The translations under genes and the position numbers were made by a program. The notes under the pieces are model-generated. The model was not told the origin of the DNA. It saw nothing but the letters and a program-made list of their open reading frames with translations, and made no database searches. 64,000 nt of DNA from Xenoacremonium recifei (Eukaryota; Ascomycota; Sordariomycetes; Hypocreales; Nectriaceae). Below are positions 11,319-23,400 of this stretch, one piece after another. Numbering within the stretch: the first letter of the stretch is position 1; every line of letters starts with the position of its first letter. The stretch is from contig WOFQ01000004.1 of assembly GCA_012184525.1 (NCBI GenBank), positions 372,001-436,000 of the forward strand. The letters run 5' to 3'.

Positions 11319-14300
11319 ATGCTAAGCTCGTCTGCGACGCCCACTCAAAAGGGCCTGACTCCGCCCAGCCAGCAGGCCCTTCATCAGCAGCAGCAGCCGG
11401 CAGGCGTCGGCCGCACGAGCTTCGACCGCGATGGCGGCTTGCAACCACCAAACGGCGCCGCCGGCCGCAGCAACCTCTCGTCCTCGGTCATGTCGTTTGC
11501 CCCGCGAGGGAGCAGCTTGAACCCGAGTGCGGCCCCAGGAAGTTTCAGCTCCGAGCTGCGCAGTCAGATGATGTCGAGTCGAGCCGGTAGCAGGATGGAC
11601 GTGGGATCCGTGTATCCCTCGAGTATCATGGACAAGGTCGACGAGGACGATGTCGATTCCGTCACGGAGCAAGCCCTGACGACACTGCGAGAACGTCTCA
11701 ATCGCGAGTTGAAGATAAAAGAAGGCAGCGAGAACATGCTCGAGGCGCTTAACGCTAAGAAGGCTAAGCAGACCAAGGAGCAGCGTCAGCGCGTGGAAGC
11801 CGAACTCAACGCGAGCAATTATCGCATCAAGGAGTTGCGCCAGAAGATTTCCGATACTCAGCGCACACGACAATTACCCCCATCGACCCCGACCCGAACA
11901 CGAACTCAAGAGAGTTTCTTTCCGTCCAATATTGGAGTGCGGTCACCGCAAAGCGTTTCGCGATCTGGGGTGGGATCGGATGCCGAGGAAGCAGCCGAAA
12001 GCCCTACGTTCGCGCTGGCCGAGCTGCTCCAAGCACTCGAGGTAGAAGGCATGACGCCCGAGTACTATGTCAGTCGGGGAAACCAGCTGGTAGATCTGTT
12101 CAAGCGATATCCAACGCTCAAATATGATCTTGTCTGGTCTGTCTTCGGCCTGCGTATGCAGGTCATGCTATTGAGTGAGAGTCGCGAAGTGGTTGCCGCG
12201 GGTTATCGTATGACGAGATACGCCATCTCAGACGTGGCCTCTCTCAAGAAGATACGAAGTTTGAACACAGACTATCTCGCGATCAGGTTTGTGGTTTTGA
12301 GGCTGCTGCAAGACATAGTGCTGACCTGCATAGATCTCTGAATAACTTTCGGAAAGCAGACGTCGAACGAGAGCAGGCCCTCAAGTTTGTCCGCGCGTTT
12401 CTCGATGTCAAAGGAGGGGTGAAGGAAGTTTCTCGTGCCGTTGTACGGACTATAGTAGCAGTCGCTGAACACGGCGAGGACCGACGACTGAACCCTCTTG
12501 CAGACCAAGATGTTGATCGTCTACGTCCAATCTGTATGGAGACTCTAGCCGAAATTTTCATCAGAGATCCGGCACTCCTCGTTGCGTCAGGGGGTCTTGG
12601 CCCTCTGTCTGAAGCGCTTTCCGAAGGCGTGTACAAAGCTCCTGAGAGTTTATCATCAGCATTCCTCTATCTCCTTGACTCTCCGCGACATCGAAAGTTT
12701 CTTCAGCCAGGGTATGCCTTGGAGATGCTCTTCACCGTGTTCACGGATCAGCTACTTACCAACGAAAACCTCCTCAAACAAAATTCGAAAGCCATAGCTA
12801 ATGCTTTGAAGTCATGGCCAGGACTCATGAGTCTCTGCATGTATAACTTCCGGACAGTTCGGTCTTTCCTCACAAGCATACTGCTACCGAGTGCTTCTAT
12901 CCGAGAAACAATTCTTGATCTTATTTTCTCCTTACTCCGCATCAAACCACCAGCTTGGGCAACATCCTTCCTCGCTGGACGCAGGTTGACAACGTATGGA
13001 AGAGTAGCCAATCTCAAATCACCAGGCAACAAGGATAAGGGAGCAGCTCTCTATCTCGAAGAAGATAGCGGCGAACAGAATTTCGTGGAACATTACACAG
13101 CGCTCTTGTTGGCCATATTTATTAAATGTGGCCTACTGCCTATCCTCCTACGAATGTACAAGGAAGAAGAGGACCCGACCCTCAAACGGAAAACGACCCT
13201 TCTTATTGGCGAGGTACTCAAGCTGTCAAGTCGACTGCTTCCCCCCTCCTGGAGCGCAGAACTCCAGCTACTTCCAGAACTGTTTTCGGATGCTGCTCGC
13301 CTCAGAGACGAGAACCACTTCATAGCATCTGGTATAGTCTACCAGATCAGCAGTGTCAGTCGAACATTGTATAGAAGTGCCCCCTCGGGCAACACATCCG
13401 GCGCATTCCCGTCGAGCAATAGCATGGGAGATCTCACATCACTTGACGATCAGCCCAAGGCCAATCAATCAATAATGATGGACGATGCCAGTTTCAGGCA
13501 GCTCCTCATCGACTCGAATGTGCTGAATAGTTCCAACTACACGAAGTGGAACTGGGAGGTGGTCATGAAGATCATCGACGGCCCTCTACAAAATGGGAAG
13601 AGGCTTGAGGAAGCTATCAAAGCTTCAAAGTTCATGAAGAGGATCATCAGCTTCTACCGCCCATTCAAGTTCAAGTTCGCTGAATGCAAGAACACGCGTA
13701 GTACGCAAAAATATGTTCGGGCCGGCTGTGCATTGATGCATTCGCTTATGCAATCGGCGGAGGGTATCAAGTTTCTGATGGACAGCAAGCTGCTCAGGCA
13801 AATAGCGGAGTGCCTGGCACAATGCGATCCGGTAAGCTAAGCTACTTAACTAGCATGCGGCCAATGCTAACTGATTGTTTGCAGAGCAGTGGATTGACGG
13901 CCCAGTACCCCATGTTCGCCCCCGATCACATCATGGAAACGCTGAGTGGAGGATACCTCACCATGCTTGGGGTTCTTAGTGGCGATCCCAAAGGCCTCCA
14001 GCTTATGGAGCGATGGAGAATGTTCAACATGATGTACCACATCGTGGATTTAAAACAACGGCCAGATCTGATCAAGCTACTACTCTCTAACTTCGATTAC
14101 AGCGTTCAGGGCCATCAACGAGTGCTTCTCTCGAAGGCTTTGACAGCCGGGACGAAGGAAATTCGAATCCACGCCACGAATGTGCTCAGGAAGTATGCAA
14201 TTCGCCCGGTACCCTCGGCCAATGGACAAGGCGGAGTGAGTGATTCCAAATGGGCAATTCAACTCCTCGTTACGCAACTCTATGACCCGGAAATCGAGGT

Positions 14301-15621
14301 CTGCGCAACAGCCGTCAAGATCCTCGAGAAGGCTTGCAACCGCAAAACATACCTAGAGTATATCGTCGAGTGCCGGCCTGCGCTGGACCATTTAGGTGAA
14401 ATAGGGGCACCTTTATTATTACGGTTTTTGTCGACCTCGATAGGATACCATTACTTGGATGGATTGGACTATATTAGCAACGAAATGGACGACTGGTTCC
14501 TTGGACGGAACGATGCCTACGTGGGTGTCATAGAAGCCAGCCTGGCGAAGGCATTCCTTACCGACCCAGACGAACACAACCATAGAATTAGCTTATTCGA
14601 CGACGCTGAAGCCGATGCCGACTTCCACGATAGCCACGTCCCACCACATTTTTACCGAGAGTTGACTCGGACACAAGAGGGGTGCCGGCTTCTCAGCGAC
14701 AAAGGTCACTTTGAGGAGTTTGTCGCGACGATTCGAGAACATGGAATGGAGACAAGCGACTCAGAAATGCTCACCAAAGTCAAGGGTTGTCTCTGGGCAG
14801 TTGGCAACGTGGGATCAATGGAACTGGGTGCACCATTCCTGGAGTCGAGCGATGTTGTTGAACAGATCGTCAGGATTGCCGAACACCATGAAGTCATGAG
14901 TCTTCGAGGTACAGCCTTTTTTGTCCTAGGACTGATCTCACGTTCAACTCATGGTCTCGAGATCCTCTCAGAGCACGGTTGGGATGCCAACACTACGCCG
15001 CTGGGTAATTCCCTAGGGTTCTGCATCCCAACTGACCTCACCAAACTCTTTTCACTCAAGCCTTGGAAACAGACGACGGCTACGTCCATCGAACTTCCGA
15101 TGTCCCAGAGAACGGCGCTTGAACCACCGCCGATCCGGCCGGCTCGCCCACCCCTAGAGCCCCCGGAGATCATGGAGGTGCCGTCTCTAATGAGTGACGA
15201 GGATGTCAATAAGCGCGTCTTCGAACTTATCGTCGACTTGGGGAATATGGTTCTCTACAAGCACGCCATGGGAGAATTGGTGAAACTCAGACAACGCAAG
15301 CCAACTGCCTTTCGGAGCGCAGAGTTCTTCAAGGAGGTCATGGCAGCCATGGAGTGGAGTCACTACCGTCTAGGAGTCCGCAGGACTCTGATTGACCTCT
15401 TTGATAAGAATGTCATGCGTCAAATTGTCTTTGATGAGGATTCGGACGAAAGCGATAGCACCGACGACGATGACGATGACGATGCGGGACAAGGCGGTGA
15501 CGACGAGGACGGAGACGGGTTCTCAGGCGACGATAGGACAGAGAGACAGCGAAGCGTGAGTGAGCCTCCAGAGATGCCGGCAGGTATGGCTCCGGCGCCG
15601 CTTAACATTCTGCGCCGTTGA
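11319..15621 (+). CDS. TORC2 subunit Rictor (Ste16/Avo3/Tsc11 family)
   Basis: Rictor is the scaffold that defines TOR complex 2, acting at the plasma membrane on AGC kinases and the actin cytoskeleton. Exons are 11319-12286, 12334-13831 and 13885-15621 (1400 aa, normal for the family). In order: a Ser/Gln-rich disordered N-terminus (1-100); an HR1-like coiled coil about 105-185 (SVTEQALTTLRERLNREL, then KKAKQTKEQRQRVEAEL); the Rictor N-terminal armadillo region from about 215 (FALAELLQALEVEGMTPEYY); the middle region (KWNWEVVMKIIDGPLQNGKR, FMKRIISFYRPFKFKFAECK); and the Rictor V region (KGCLWAVGNVGSMELGAPFL, LRGTAFFVLGLISRSTHGLE). The C-terminus has a run of about seven aspartates and an acidic tail. 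Introns of 47 and 53 nt keep the frame. It is divergent from urate oxidase. Confidence 0.95.
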
Positions 15622-16348
15622 TATCAAAACTACGATGAGTCCCCCGACCTGCTACTGTAAAACATCAACGAAACGAAAGACATGAACCCGCGATGGACAA
15701 GGACATGCTGGGATCATGAGTCGAAAGCGGGCGACGCGATCACGTGTATATAGAAGATGCCGTATCTGGCATTTGGCAAGCTTTGCTAGTATTTGGACTG
15801 GAGATTTCAAAAGGAGTCGGCGGTGGAAGAGGACTTCTATATGAGGACGGTTTGGGATTTGCTTGTATGATTCTCCATGTATAGGAAGGAGGAAGGGCAT
15901 TTCAGGAGTTTAAGGGCCTTTTCGTGGCCGTGATTCGGCATTGGTACGGAGGTCAGAAAATCATGCGACATGACTAGAGCTACTGAGCCATGAAGATATA
16001 TGCAAGATGTTTGACAGAATGTACGACTCATGCAAGAATTCCTCTGTGGTTTTGAAACTGAAAGGCCCTCATTTGCACCCTGGTTGTGCGAGAATACCGG
16101 CAGCGCCTGAATGAGATGTCAAGTGTAATCATATGGCAGGTGCTACAAAGGTAGAAGACAGGATCCCCGCTATCCCCACTAGATGCTAGACGACCTGAGT
16201 TGAACCTTTACTTAACGTCACTTCAGAGGGATTAACCGGAAGGATTAATATTACGCTTCGATTTCTTTCGCTCATAGTTATTTGAAATCTCTGAATTTGT
16301 CTCGATTATCGATCACTAAAGCTGAGAGAGCACTCTCCATCTTCAGTC
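15622..16348. other. intergenic region, rictor 3' end and THI20 promoter
   Basis: No gene is seen. I looked for the conserved parts of a TPP riboswitch ahead of THI20 and did not find them. Confidence 0.5.
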
Positions 16349-18412
16349 ATGGTCCAGGGACGGGTGCTGGTCATCGCCGGGTCGGACAGCTCAGGCGGAG
16401 CGTAAGTCAGCTCTCCATCAACCTCAAGCCCCAGTCAGGACTGACAGAGTCATCAGAGGCCTTGAAGCCGATCAGAAGGTCATCGCGGCACATGGCTGCT
16501 ACGCCATGACGGCGACAACCGCGCTTACGGCTCAGAACACACAGGGTGTGCGCGGCATCCATGTCGTGCCAGCCGACTTTGTGGCTCAGCAGATCGACGC
16601 CTGTGTAGAGGATATTGGCGTTGATGTAGTCAAGACGGGTGAGTTTGGTCCTTGCGAGTTCATGATACTCAGCTGCTGACGATGGGTAGGCATGTTGGCG
16701 TCGGCGGAGACGATCAAGATGGTGGCCGACGTAGTTGTCAAGCACCAGATCCCAGCTCTCGTCGTAGACCCTGTAATACGCCATCACTCATCACGGCCCT
16801 TCGATACATGACTAACGGCACTTCAGGTAATGGTCTCGACGTCGGGCGCCCAGCTTCTTCCTCACGAAGCGATCCGCCATCTTTCCACATATCTCCTCCC
16901 ACACACCACAGTTCTCACGCCGAATATCCCCGAGGCAAAGCTCATTCTCAGCGAGAACGGCACCGAAGCGCCAGCTATCCGCTCTGTGACCGATCTTGAA
17001 GAAGTAGCACGTCGAATCCGCACTCTGGGGCCAAAGTGGGTGCTCGTCAAGGGCGGGCATTGCCCATTCACTGAAGACCTCAAGGCGGCGGAGTCAGAAG
17101 ACGAACGGAAGGTTGTCGTGGATGTTCTGGTCGGCGGAGACGATGTTGTTGTAAGAGTGAGTAGCCCGTATCAGGCGAGTACAAGCACGCACGGGACGGG
17201 ATGCTCTTTAGCCTGTAAGTCTCTCATCTCTTGAGGGAGTTATAGGGGCTGATCAGTGGTAGCGGCAATCGCGTCGAACCTGGCCAAGGGGCTAGAAGCA
17301 CCGGATGCCGTCAAGAAGGCGTGCCGGTACATTGAGGGAGCGATCCGTACAGCGCCAGGACTGGGAAAGGGTCATGGGCCATTAAACCACTTCCACTCGA
17401 CATACTCGTTGCCCTTTTCGCCGTGAGTTACTCCTACAGGAGACGATGCATATCTTACTAATGAGTGTGTAGGGGATACTTCATCGAATATCTGCTCGAG
17501 AGGCCTGATGTCAAGCCCGTCTGGGACAGATTCGTTCATCACCCCTTTGTCATGGCCATGGGCGACGGAACTCTACCCCTGGAATCATTTAAAGGATACA
17601 TTATTCAGGACTACCTCTACCTAGTCTGTACCTCCCTCCCTCATAACCCCGCAATCAGTGGTGACTGACATCATCAGGTTCACTTCTCCCGCGCAAACGC
17701 CCTCGCGGCATACAAGGCGGACAATATTCAAGATATTACTCGAGTAGGTGCCCAGCACTCTGCGTCAGGAGAATCCAGCGGACTTATTTTCCCAGGCTAC
17801 TGAAATTGTTGCCCATATCATGGAGGAACTCAAGCTGCACACGAATTATTGCGAGTCTTTCGGTGTCTCCCTAGCTGAGATTCAAGCCACCGAAGAGCAA
17901 CAAGGCAAGCCAACAGCCCAATTTTGCCTCACTAGCCCATCACAAGCACACTTTCTAACATGACCCAGCATGCACCGCCTACACCCGCTACGTCCTCGAT
18001 ATCGGCCAGACCGGCGACTGGCTCGCTCTGCAGATCGCCCTCGCCCCCTGCCTTCTAGGTTACGGCGCCGTAGCCAAGATGCTGCACGCCCATGAGGACA
18101 CGCGCCGCGACGACAACACGTATTGGCCGTGGATCGAGAACTATAACGCTGCTGACTACGTCGCGGCTGTGAAGCTCGGATCTGGTAAGTCTCCAATCTT
18201 CTCGACGTAAAATGATGCTTTCTGACCACTAAATGGGTCAGACCTTTTGGAGAAGCATGCGGTGCTGCAGTCGCCGGCACGGATCGAGAAGTTGGTCAAG
18301 ATCTTCATTCATGCTTTAAAGGTTAGTCATGACATCGACATATGCAATCAACGGGAAAGGCTGACCGGGCTAGATGGAAATTGGGTTCTGGGAGATGTTC
18401 CCAGCCTTGTAG
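16349..18412 (+). CDS. THI20: hydroxymethylpyrimidine phosphate kinase / TenA-type thiaminase fusion
   Basis: This bifunctional thiamine enzyme has an N-terminal ThiD-like kinase that phosphorylates HMP/HMP-P and a C-terminal TenA domain that hydrolyses aminopyrimidines for thiamine salvage. Eleven exons were traced: 16349-16401, 16457-16638, 16690-16772, 16827-17214, 17263-17422, 17473-17623, 17678-17743, 17796-17904, 17969-18184, 18242-18321, 18374-18412 (508 aa, in frame). Kinase motifs are VLVIAGSDSSGGAG at the N-terminus, VLTPNIPEAKLIL, VLVKGGH and the STHGTGCSLA anion hole. The TenA part includes GTLPLESFKGYIIQDYLYL, NYCESFGVS and LAPCLLGYG, whose cysteine aligns with the TenA nucleophile. 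The intron after 17904 uses a GC donor and that after 17623 a weak GTCTGT donor. Its 3' end lies 126 bp from the convergent neighbour. Confidence 0.94.
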
Positions 18413-18538
18413 GGATACAACAGGAGAGACAAGGGACGCAAAGTCAAAGCATAGACATACAATCATGGTCACGAGAAGAAAAGTATATTCGGTATACATG
18501 TACGGGTTTTATAGAGATAAACAACTGAGCTCGTGGCC

Positions 18539-20489
18539 TCATTCGCCCTCTTTTACTTCATTGATCTTCCCCATCATCGTTGATTCTACCCTTCGTGGCA
18601 CCTCCCCGTCCGGCATCATCATCCCAAACTCCTGCTCCGGAGGTAACTCGGGCACCGGCGGTGCATCCTTGCCCTGCGCCGCCTTACGCACACGGCCGGT
18701 CTGCTGCCGCACCCACGAGTTGACGGTGCGGAAGCGTGGCTGCATGTCCTCCGAGGCCTCTGTGTAAACAGTATCTCGGCGGTCTGCACCACGCGAAGAG
18801 CGCCATGAGATGTGCGGAGACTGGGTCGTAGCGACGGCGGGAGGTGGCATGATGATGTCCCCGTCGCCGAAGCCCGAGGACAACGATGACATTTCGCTGA
18901 GCATGGTTTGGCGTTGCTGGAATGTCATTGTGTTGTTGTACTGTGCTTCTATCGAGGAGATAGATTGATTGGGCATGTGGCGAGTTGTCGGTGCCTCAGC
19001 AGCAGACTGAACCGTATTGACAGCAGTGTCACCACCGAGTGCGGAGGTATCTTGAACAGATCGACGAGATGCGTAAGAACGCACAGCTAACCGTCGCAAA
19101 GAATCCGTGGAAATTCTGACGCTCCTGGGCTTCTCAGGTGCGAAAAACTCAGAGCGCCGAGATGAAGGTGCAGAGTCCATGTGAGATTCTTTTTGGGAGG
19201 CTGGGCGAGCAGGTTCTGGGAAGACTGGTTCAGGGATGTTGTACCATTCCTGGTGACCAAAATGCTTCCTCAACACGGGAAACTTAGCCATAAGTCTGCT
19301 ACGCCGACTAGGCTTGTCGAAAATCCAGTCCTCTCCAGTTGACTTACGACGCGAGCGTCTACAGAGTCTCCATCCAATGATGCAAATAGCCAGGAGGGCG
19401 AAAACACCGACTTTCCAGGATCAGTCATTGCCAAATCTGCATATCAAAGGACATAAAATGCTTACCAATGGATCCCACAACAATGGGGATATTTTGATCG
19501 GAATGGTGGTGACTCGAGGAGGTGCTCTTGAGGGGGTCAGCATTATTCAAGGCACCAGTGGTCGCTGACTTCATGGCCATTGGCGGACGAGGGTCGGTAG
19601 AGCAAATGGATATGCTGGTGACTTCACGATCCGTAGAAGAGACAGGCACGTGAGAAGGGGGAATCGACGTTGTCATGGTGGTTTTGCTCGATAGACCATG
19701 TGGAGTTGAACGACGGTCTCTTGTGGTCGAGGTTGTCGATGATCCCTGAGACGACGGCCTGGTCCCCTCAGTTGGTCCAGGTTCGGTCTCAGTGCTGACA
19801 GTTGTTGACGTTGACGTTGACGTTGTCTCCGCGACTCGTGGAAACGTGAGCCAGTCGGTTGACGGCGGGGGTCGTAGAAGCGGTTTAGACTTGATCTCAT
19901 CAGCACTCGTTGGATACAAGTTCTAGAAAGACAAACTTACAGGCTCAGCAAGCGTCACCGTGGTCGACGTCGTTGTTTCCAAAGGTCCAGATCCCGATAC
20001 CGTAATCATAGGCGCAACAACGAAAGGCAACTCGCTCACACTCACCAGAGAAGGATCTCTGTCCGCAGAGATTGTAGCCTCAGATGTAGCCGATGGTACT
20101 GCAACCGTCGTCGCCTTGTGGTGGTGGTCATCATCATGGTCCGGATAGTCTCCGTCATCTTTATCCTTGTGCTTTCCATCGTCCGCGTCAGATGTGTCGT
20201 AGCCACTGTCGTGGCCGTCTGAATCGCTGGAGGCATGGTCCTGGACAAGAGGGATGATGATCGGGGTGTCATAACGAGGCTTAATACTCCCCAAGGCAAC
20301 ATTGGGTTCTGTGGGTTCCACGGTGACGGTATCGCGGCGTCGAACCCTACGGTGCAGTCTGCGCCGCCTGCGACTTGAAGAACTGATCGTTTCGTCATCG
20401 CTCTCATCGGCACGAGTCCATGGCGGAAGTTCGAAACCACTAAGGCTTCTTGCGTCGGGTATCCAGGACGGTTCTGCGCTGGGTGCCAT
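18539..20489 (-). CDS. Ser/Thr-rich single-pass membrane protein, function unknown
   Basis: Three minus-strand exons, 20489-19941, 19889-19466 and 19410-18539, give 614 aa. The N-terminal 300 residues are polar: a polybasic stretch (SSSSRRRRRLHRRVRRRDT, about residues 43-61), an acidic/His run (KDKDDGDYPDHDDDHHH), then Ser/Thr-rich sequence with a TSTSTST repeat encoded by repeated GTCAAC units. One clear membrane segment follows, IPIVVGSIVGVFALLAICII, created by joining exons 2 and 3. A stop-transfer RLCRRSRRK comes next, then a cytoplasmic tail of about 270 residues with RRS and PP-rich motifs. The architecture resembles fungal wall-sensor or Skg6/Axl2-like proteins, but I cannot assign a family. 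No signal peptide is visible after the ATG at 20489. The frame stays open upstream to a possible acceptor near 20591, so an extra 5' exon may exist. Confidence 0.78.
19799..19823. repeat. hexanucleotide repeat inside a coding exon
   Basis: Tandem GTTGAC-type units (GTCAAC on the coding strand) encode the TSTSTST run in the extracellular part of the membrane protein. Such in-frame repeats in surface proteins tend to vary in length between strains. Confidence 0.7.
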
Positions 20490-23400
20490 GAGAACGTTCT
20501 CCTTCTCGGATTGCTGACGAGACCTGTCCTTCAAATGGGTGCCATTACCCTTTGACACAGGTGAACCAAAGATCGCAGCAGGGGTATCTAGAAAACGAAG
20601 GATGTTGCGAAGATCTCAAGTCGCTGACTGAGATGACCAAATATTAAAATGAAGCGAAAAGGGCCAGCCCTGAACAAAAGGGATAAAAGAGAGAAAAGAA
20701 ACGATCGAGAACGACAGATCAACACATCGGGAATCCTGACATTGGTGTTGAGAGAGGCAAAAGGAAGAGACCAAGAGAGGATTCCAAAGGAGAGCAGGAA
20801 AACCACATCAGAGCAAGGCAGATGGCACGCGCCAGGACCAGGTCACAAACCAGGAAGGTCAGGGGAAATCCATCGCCCCAGCGTCAGGGTGCAAGTACGA
20901 GGTGGTATCAACCGCCGATTCCCCCAGATCGTCGGTTCGTCGCGCCTCAGGGATCCGTGATGCCGTCAGCCGAGACTGACAAGTGAAAAAGGCGTCGGTA
21001 TCAGTACCGAATCCAGGCCACAACAACCGCAAGGGGCTCCCGAGTGGTGGGACTTCTGATGCCGGACCATCAGGAAGCACCGACGATGTTCTGCCAAGCG
21101 ACACGCGTCTGGAGACCAGATCCGCCAGAGATTGATCGAGTTGTCTGAAGACTGCATGCTTGAGACGCCAGGCACTAACAGGCCATCACGAGATCTGTCT
21201 GATGAGCTGTTAGTAGACTTGAAACAGAGGCCTCTCGCTCTAGGTGCGACGCAGGCCCTCTGCAAGGGGCTTTACGAGCGTCTCAAGTTTGAAGAGACGG
21301 CGTTTCAGCAGGGGTCTTCTCGCCGTCAGGCGCGCATTGACACTTAGGATCAGCGAAGACCTCGTAAAGAAGACACTTGACTCTGTTACTGAAGACGACG
21401 CGAGATGCGATAGGCTGGTTTACGATGCCTTTGATTTGGAATTGGACGGGAGAAGTGTGGTTGGGATTTTCTTGGGTGAAGAAGTGAAGTTGAAGTTGCG
21501 GGATCAGAATAAAGTAGTTGTCTCGTCTTCAATAAGTGTCTTATTAAAATAAAATTATTCGTGGAATACCCAAGAAGCCTCGTTGCACTTTGATCGAGCA
21601 TTTGAACCAGGCGTTCCAGTATGGCGCGTGCGGCTATGACCGCTCTTACGATCACCTCATAGCACATTGAAAGCGCAGAGTAGCGTCTGCAAGATGTGCC
21701 ATAGAAAAAAAGGCTTCCATTTCAATTCTGGGCAACGCCACTCGCAAGGCTCGGTCGATTACGCCCCGAAGCTCAATCAGCGAGATTCCGAAATTTGGAG
21801 ATGATGCCGAGAGATCTCCGTTTGTCATGATTGACAGGGGTCGGTTAGGTCAGAAATCTCGTGCAAGCTTCAATAATCCAAATTTTGTGGTACAGAGTTT
21901 TGGCGAGATGTCTCTGGTACTTCTTGTCAGTACGTAGTGTACTTCGTGCAGCACTGGACAACTTGTCCAGTGATCTAGATGTAAATGATGGCGTCTGTGC
22001 AAAGAAGGCCGCATATTAGGATGAAAGGACATTGAATAACCGTGAGGCATTGAAGGCATTGAATTAGTAGACAGCATGATTCTATAGCTTGATTTGTATG
22101 ACCTGCCATTATTACCTGTGTTCTACTAGACTCACTCACGATAGAAATGTCAAGATGTGTACATTCTCCGTAGTAGAAATTAGCTCCGTAGTAACGGGAT
22201 CTTGCTGTGACCGAGACAAACTTCTCAGGTAAGGAGTGACCGCAATTCTGCATCACTGATTAAGATAGGATCGATACCCTCGTAAGGCTGGCTGAATCAG
22301 GGCTTTTTACGACCCGGCACGCATTGGGGATGTCCTCCGGTCCCCAGTCGAACAAATTTGACATCATGACATTTTGGAGTTCCATGAGCTGACCAGTGGG
22401 ACTTTGAGAACCTGGGGATGAACGACCTGGGGAAACAAGATCTCTCCCCTCATTCAACTCATATGAAATCGTACGGGCGAGCATATAATCTGACGATTCC
22501 CCAGACTCTCCCCAGACGCAAAAATCATGGGGTGCGGATGTGAGATGGTGGCTCACGGGACAGCGTCTGCAGCTTACACGCCGCGCATGGAGACAAGACA
22601 TCTAGAGGCGCGAACACCAAGTTGCAAAGCGGTCTAGAAACGCGGATCCGTGATTAGCATTTTGCCAGACGTGAGCATGAGCATGAAGGAGCGATTGAGG
22701 CTCCACGAAGGTATGTCGGTGCTGATCCACTCGGTCCAAAGGAGATCAGGACGGACGGACACTAAGAGGACGACGAGGAGGAAAGCTTGCTGGCTGGGTG
22801 GCAGCGGACAGTGGCCGAGAAACAACCAAGACAAGAAGGCCAGGGTGAGAGACAGTACACGAGAGAAGGGGGCTAGAAACTGGACAACCAGCTGGATACA
22901 CCGTGGCTGGTTGCTCCGTATCTAACATCACTGCGGCTCCGAAGCAGAGACAGGGGGTTCAGTCCGGTAGGCCTCGTCATTGGGAGAGATCAGATCCATT
23001 TCTTTGAATGGGGGATTATCTCAAAGTAGTAATTTAGCCAGCCAACCACGAGAATGCCCAGAGGGCTGGTCAAGGTGAGTGAGGTGAATGAGATATGTAA
23101 GAATTAGGTGTTGATTTTAGGGGGCGTTGGCGGACCAGATACAGGCGAAGCATGTGTAATTCAGACTCGTAGAATATCCCGCGACACGAGGGCGTGGGGA
23201 GGGCCCTCATAAAGGGGGCTGGCCCTTAGATTCCTGGGGAAAAGACGGTAGGAAAATGACGCTGTTCATGATGCGGTCCAATTACAGAGTTTGCACACCT
23301 TTGAGTCGCAAGGTGAGCGGAGCGCTAAGGGTTTCCAGAACTAACTTCGCTTATTGTAAGGGAAGTGGGCTCGCGATCTATCTCAATGAGGGTAATGGAG

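Noticed and set aside
15622..16348. Possible TPP riboswitch ahead of THI20
   Set aside because: The conserved pyrimidine- and pyrophosphate-sensor motifs are not present.
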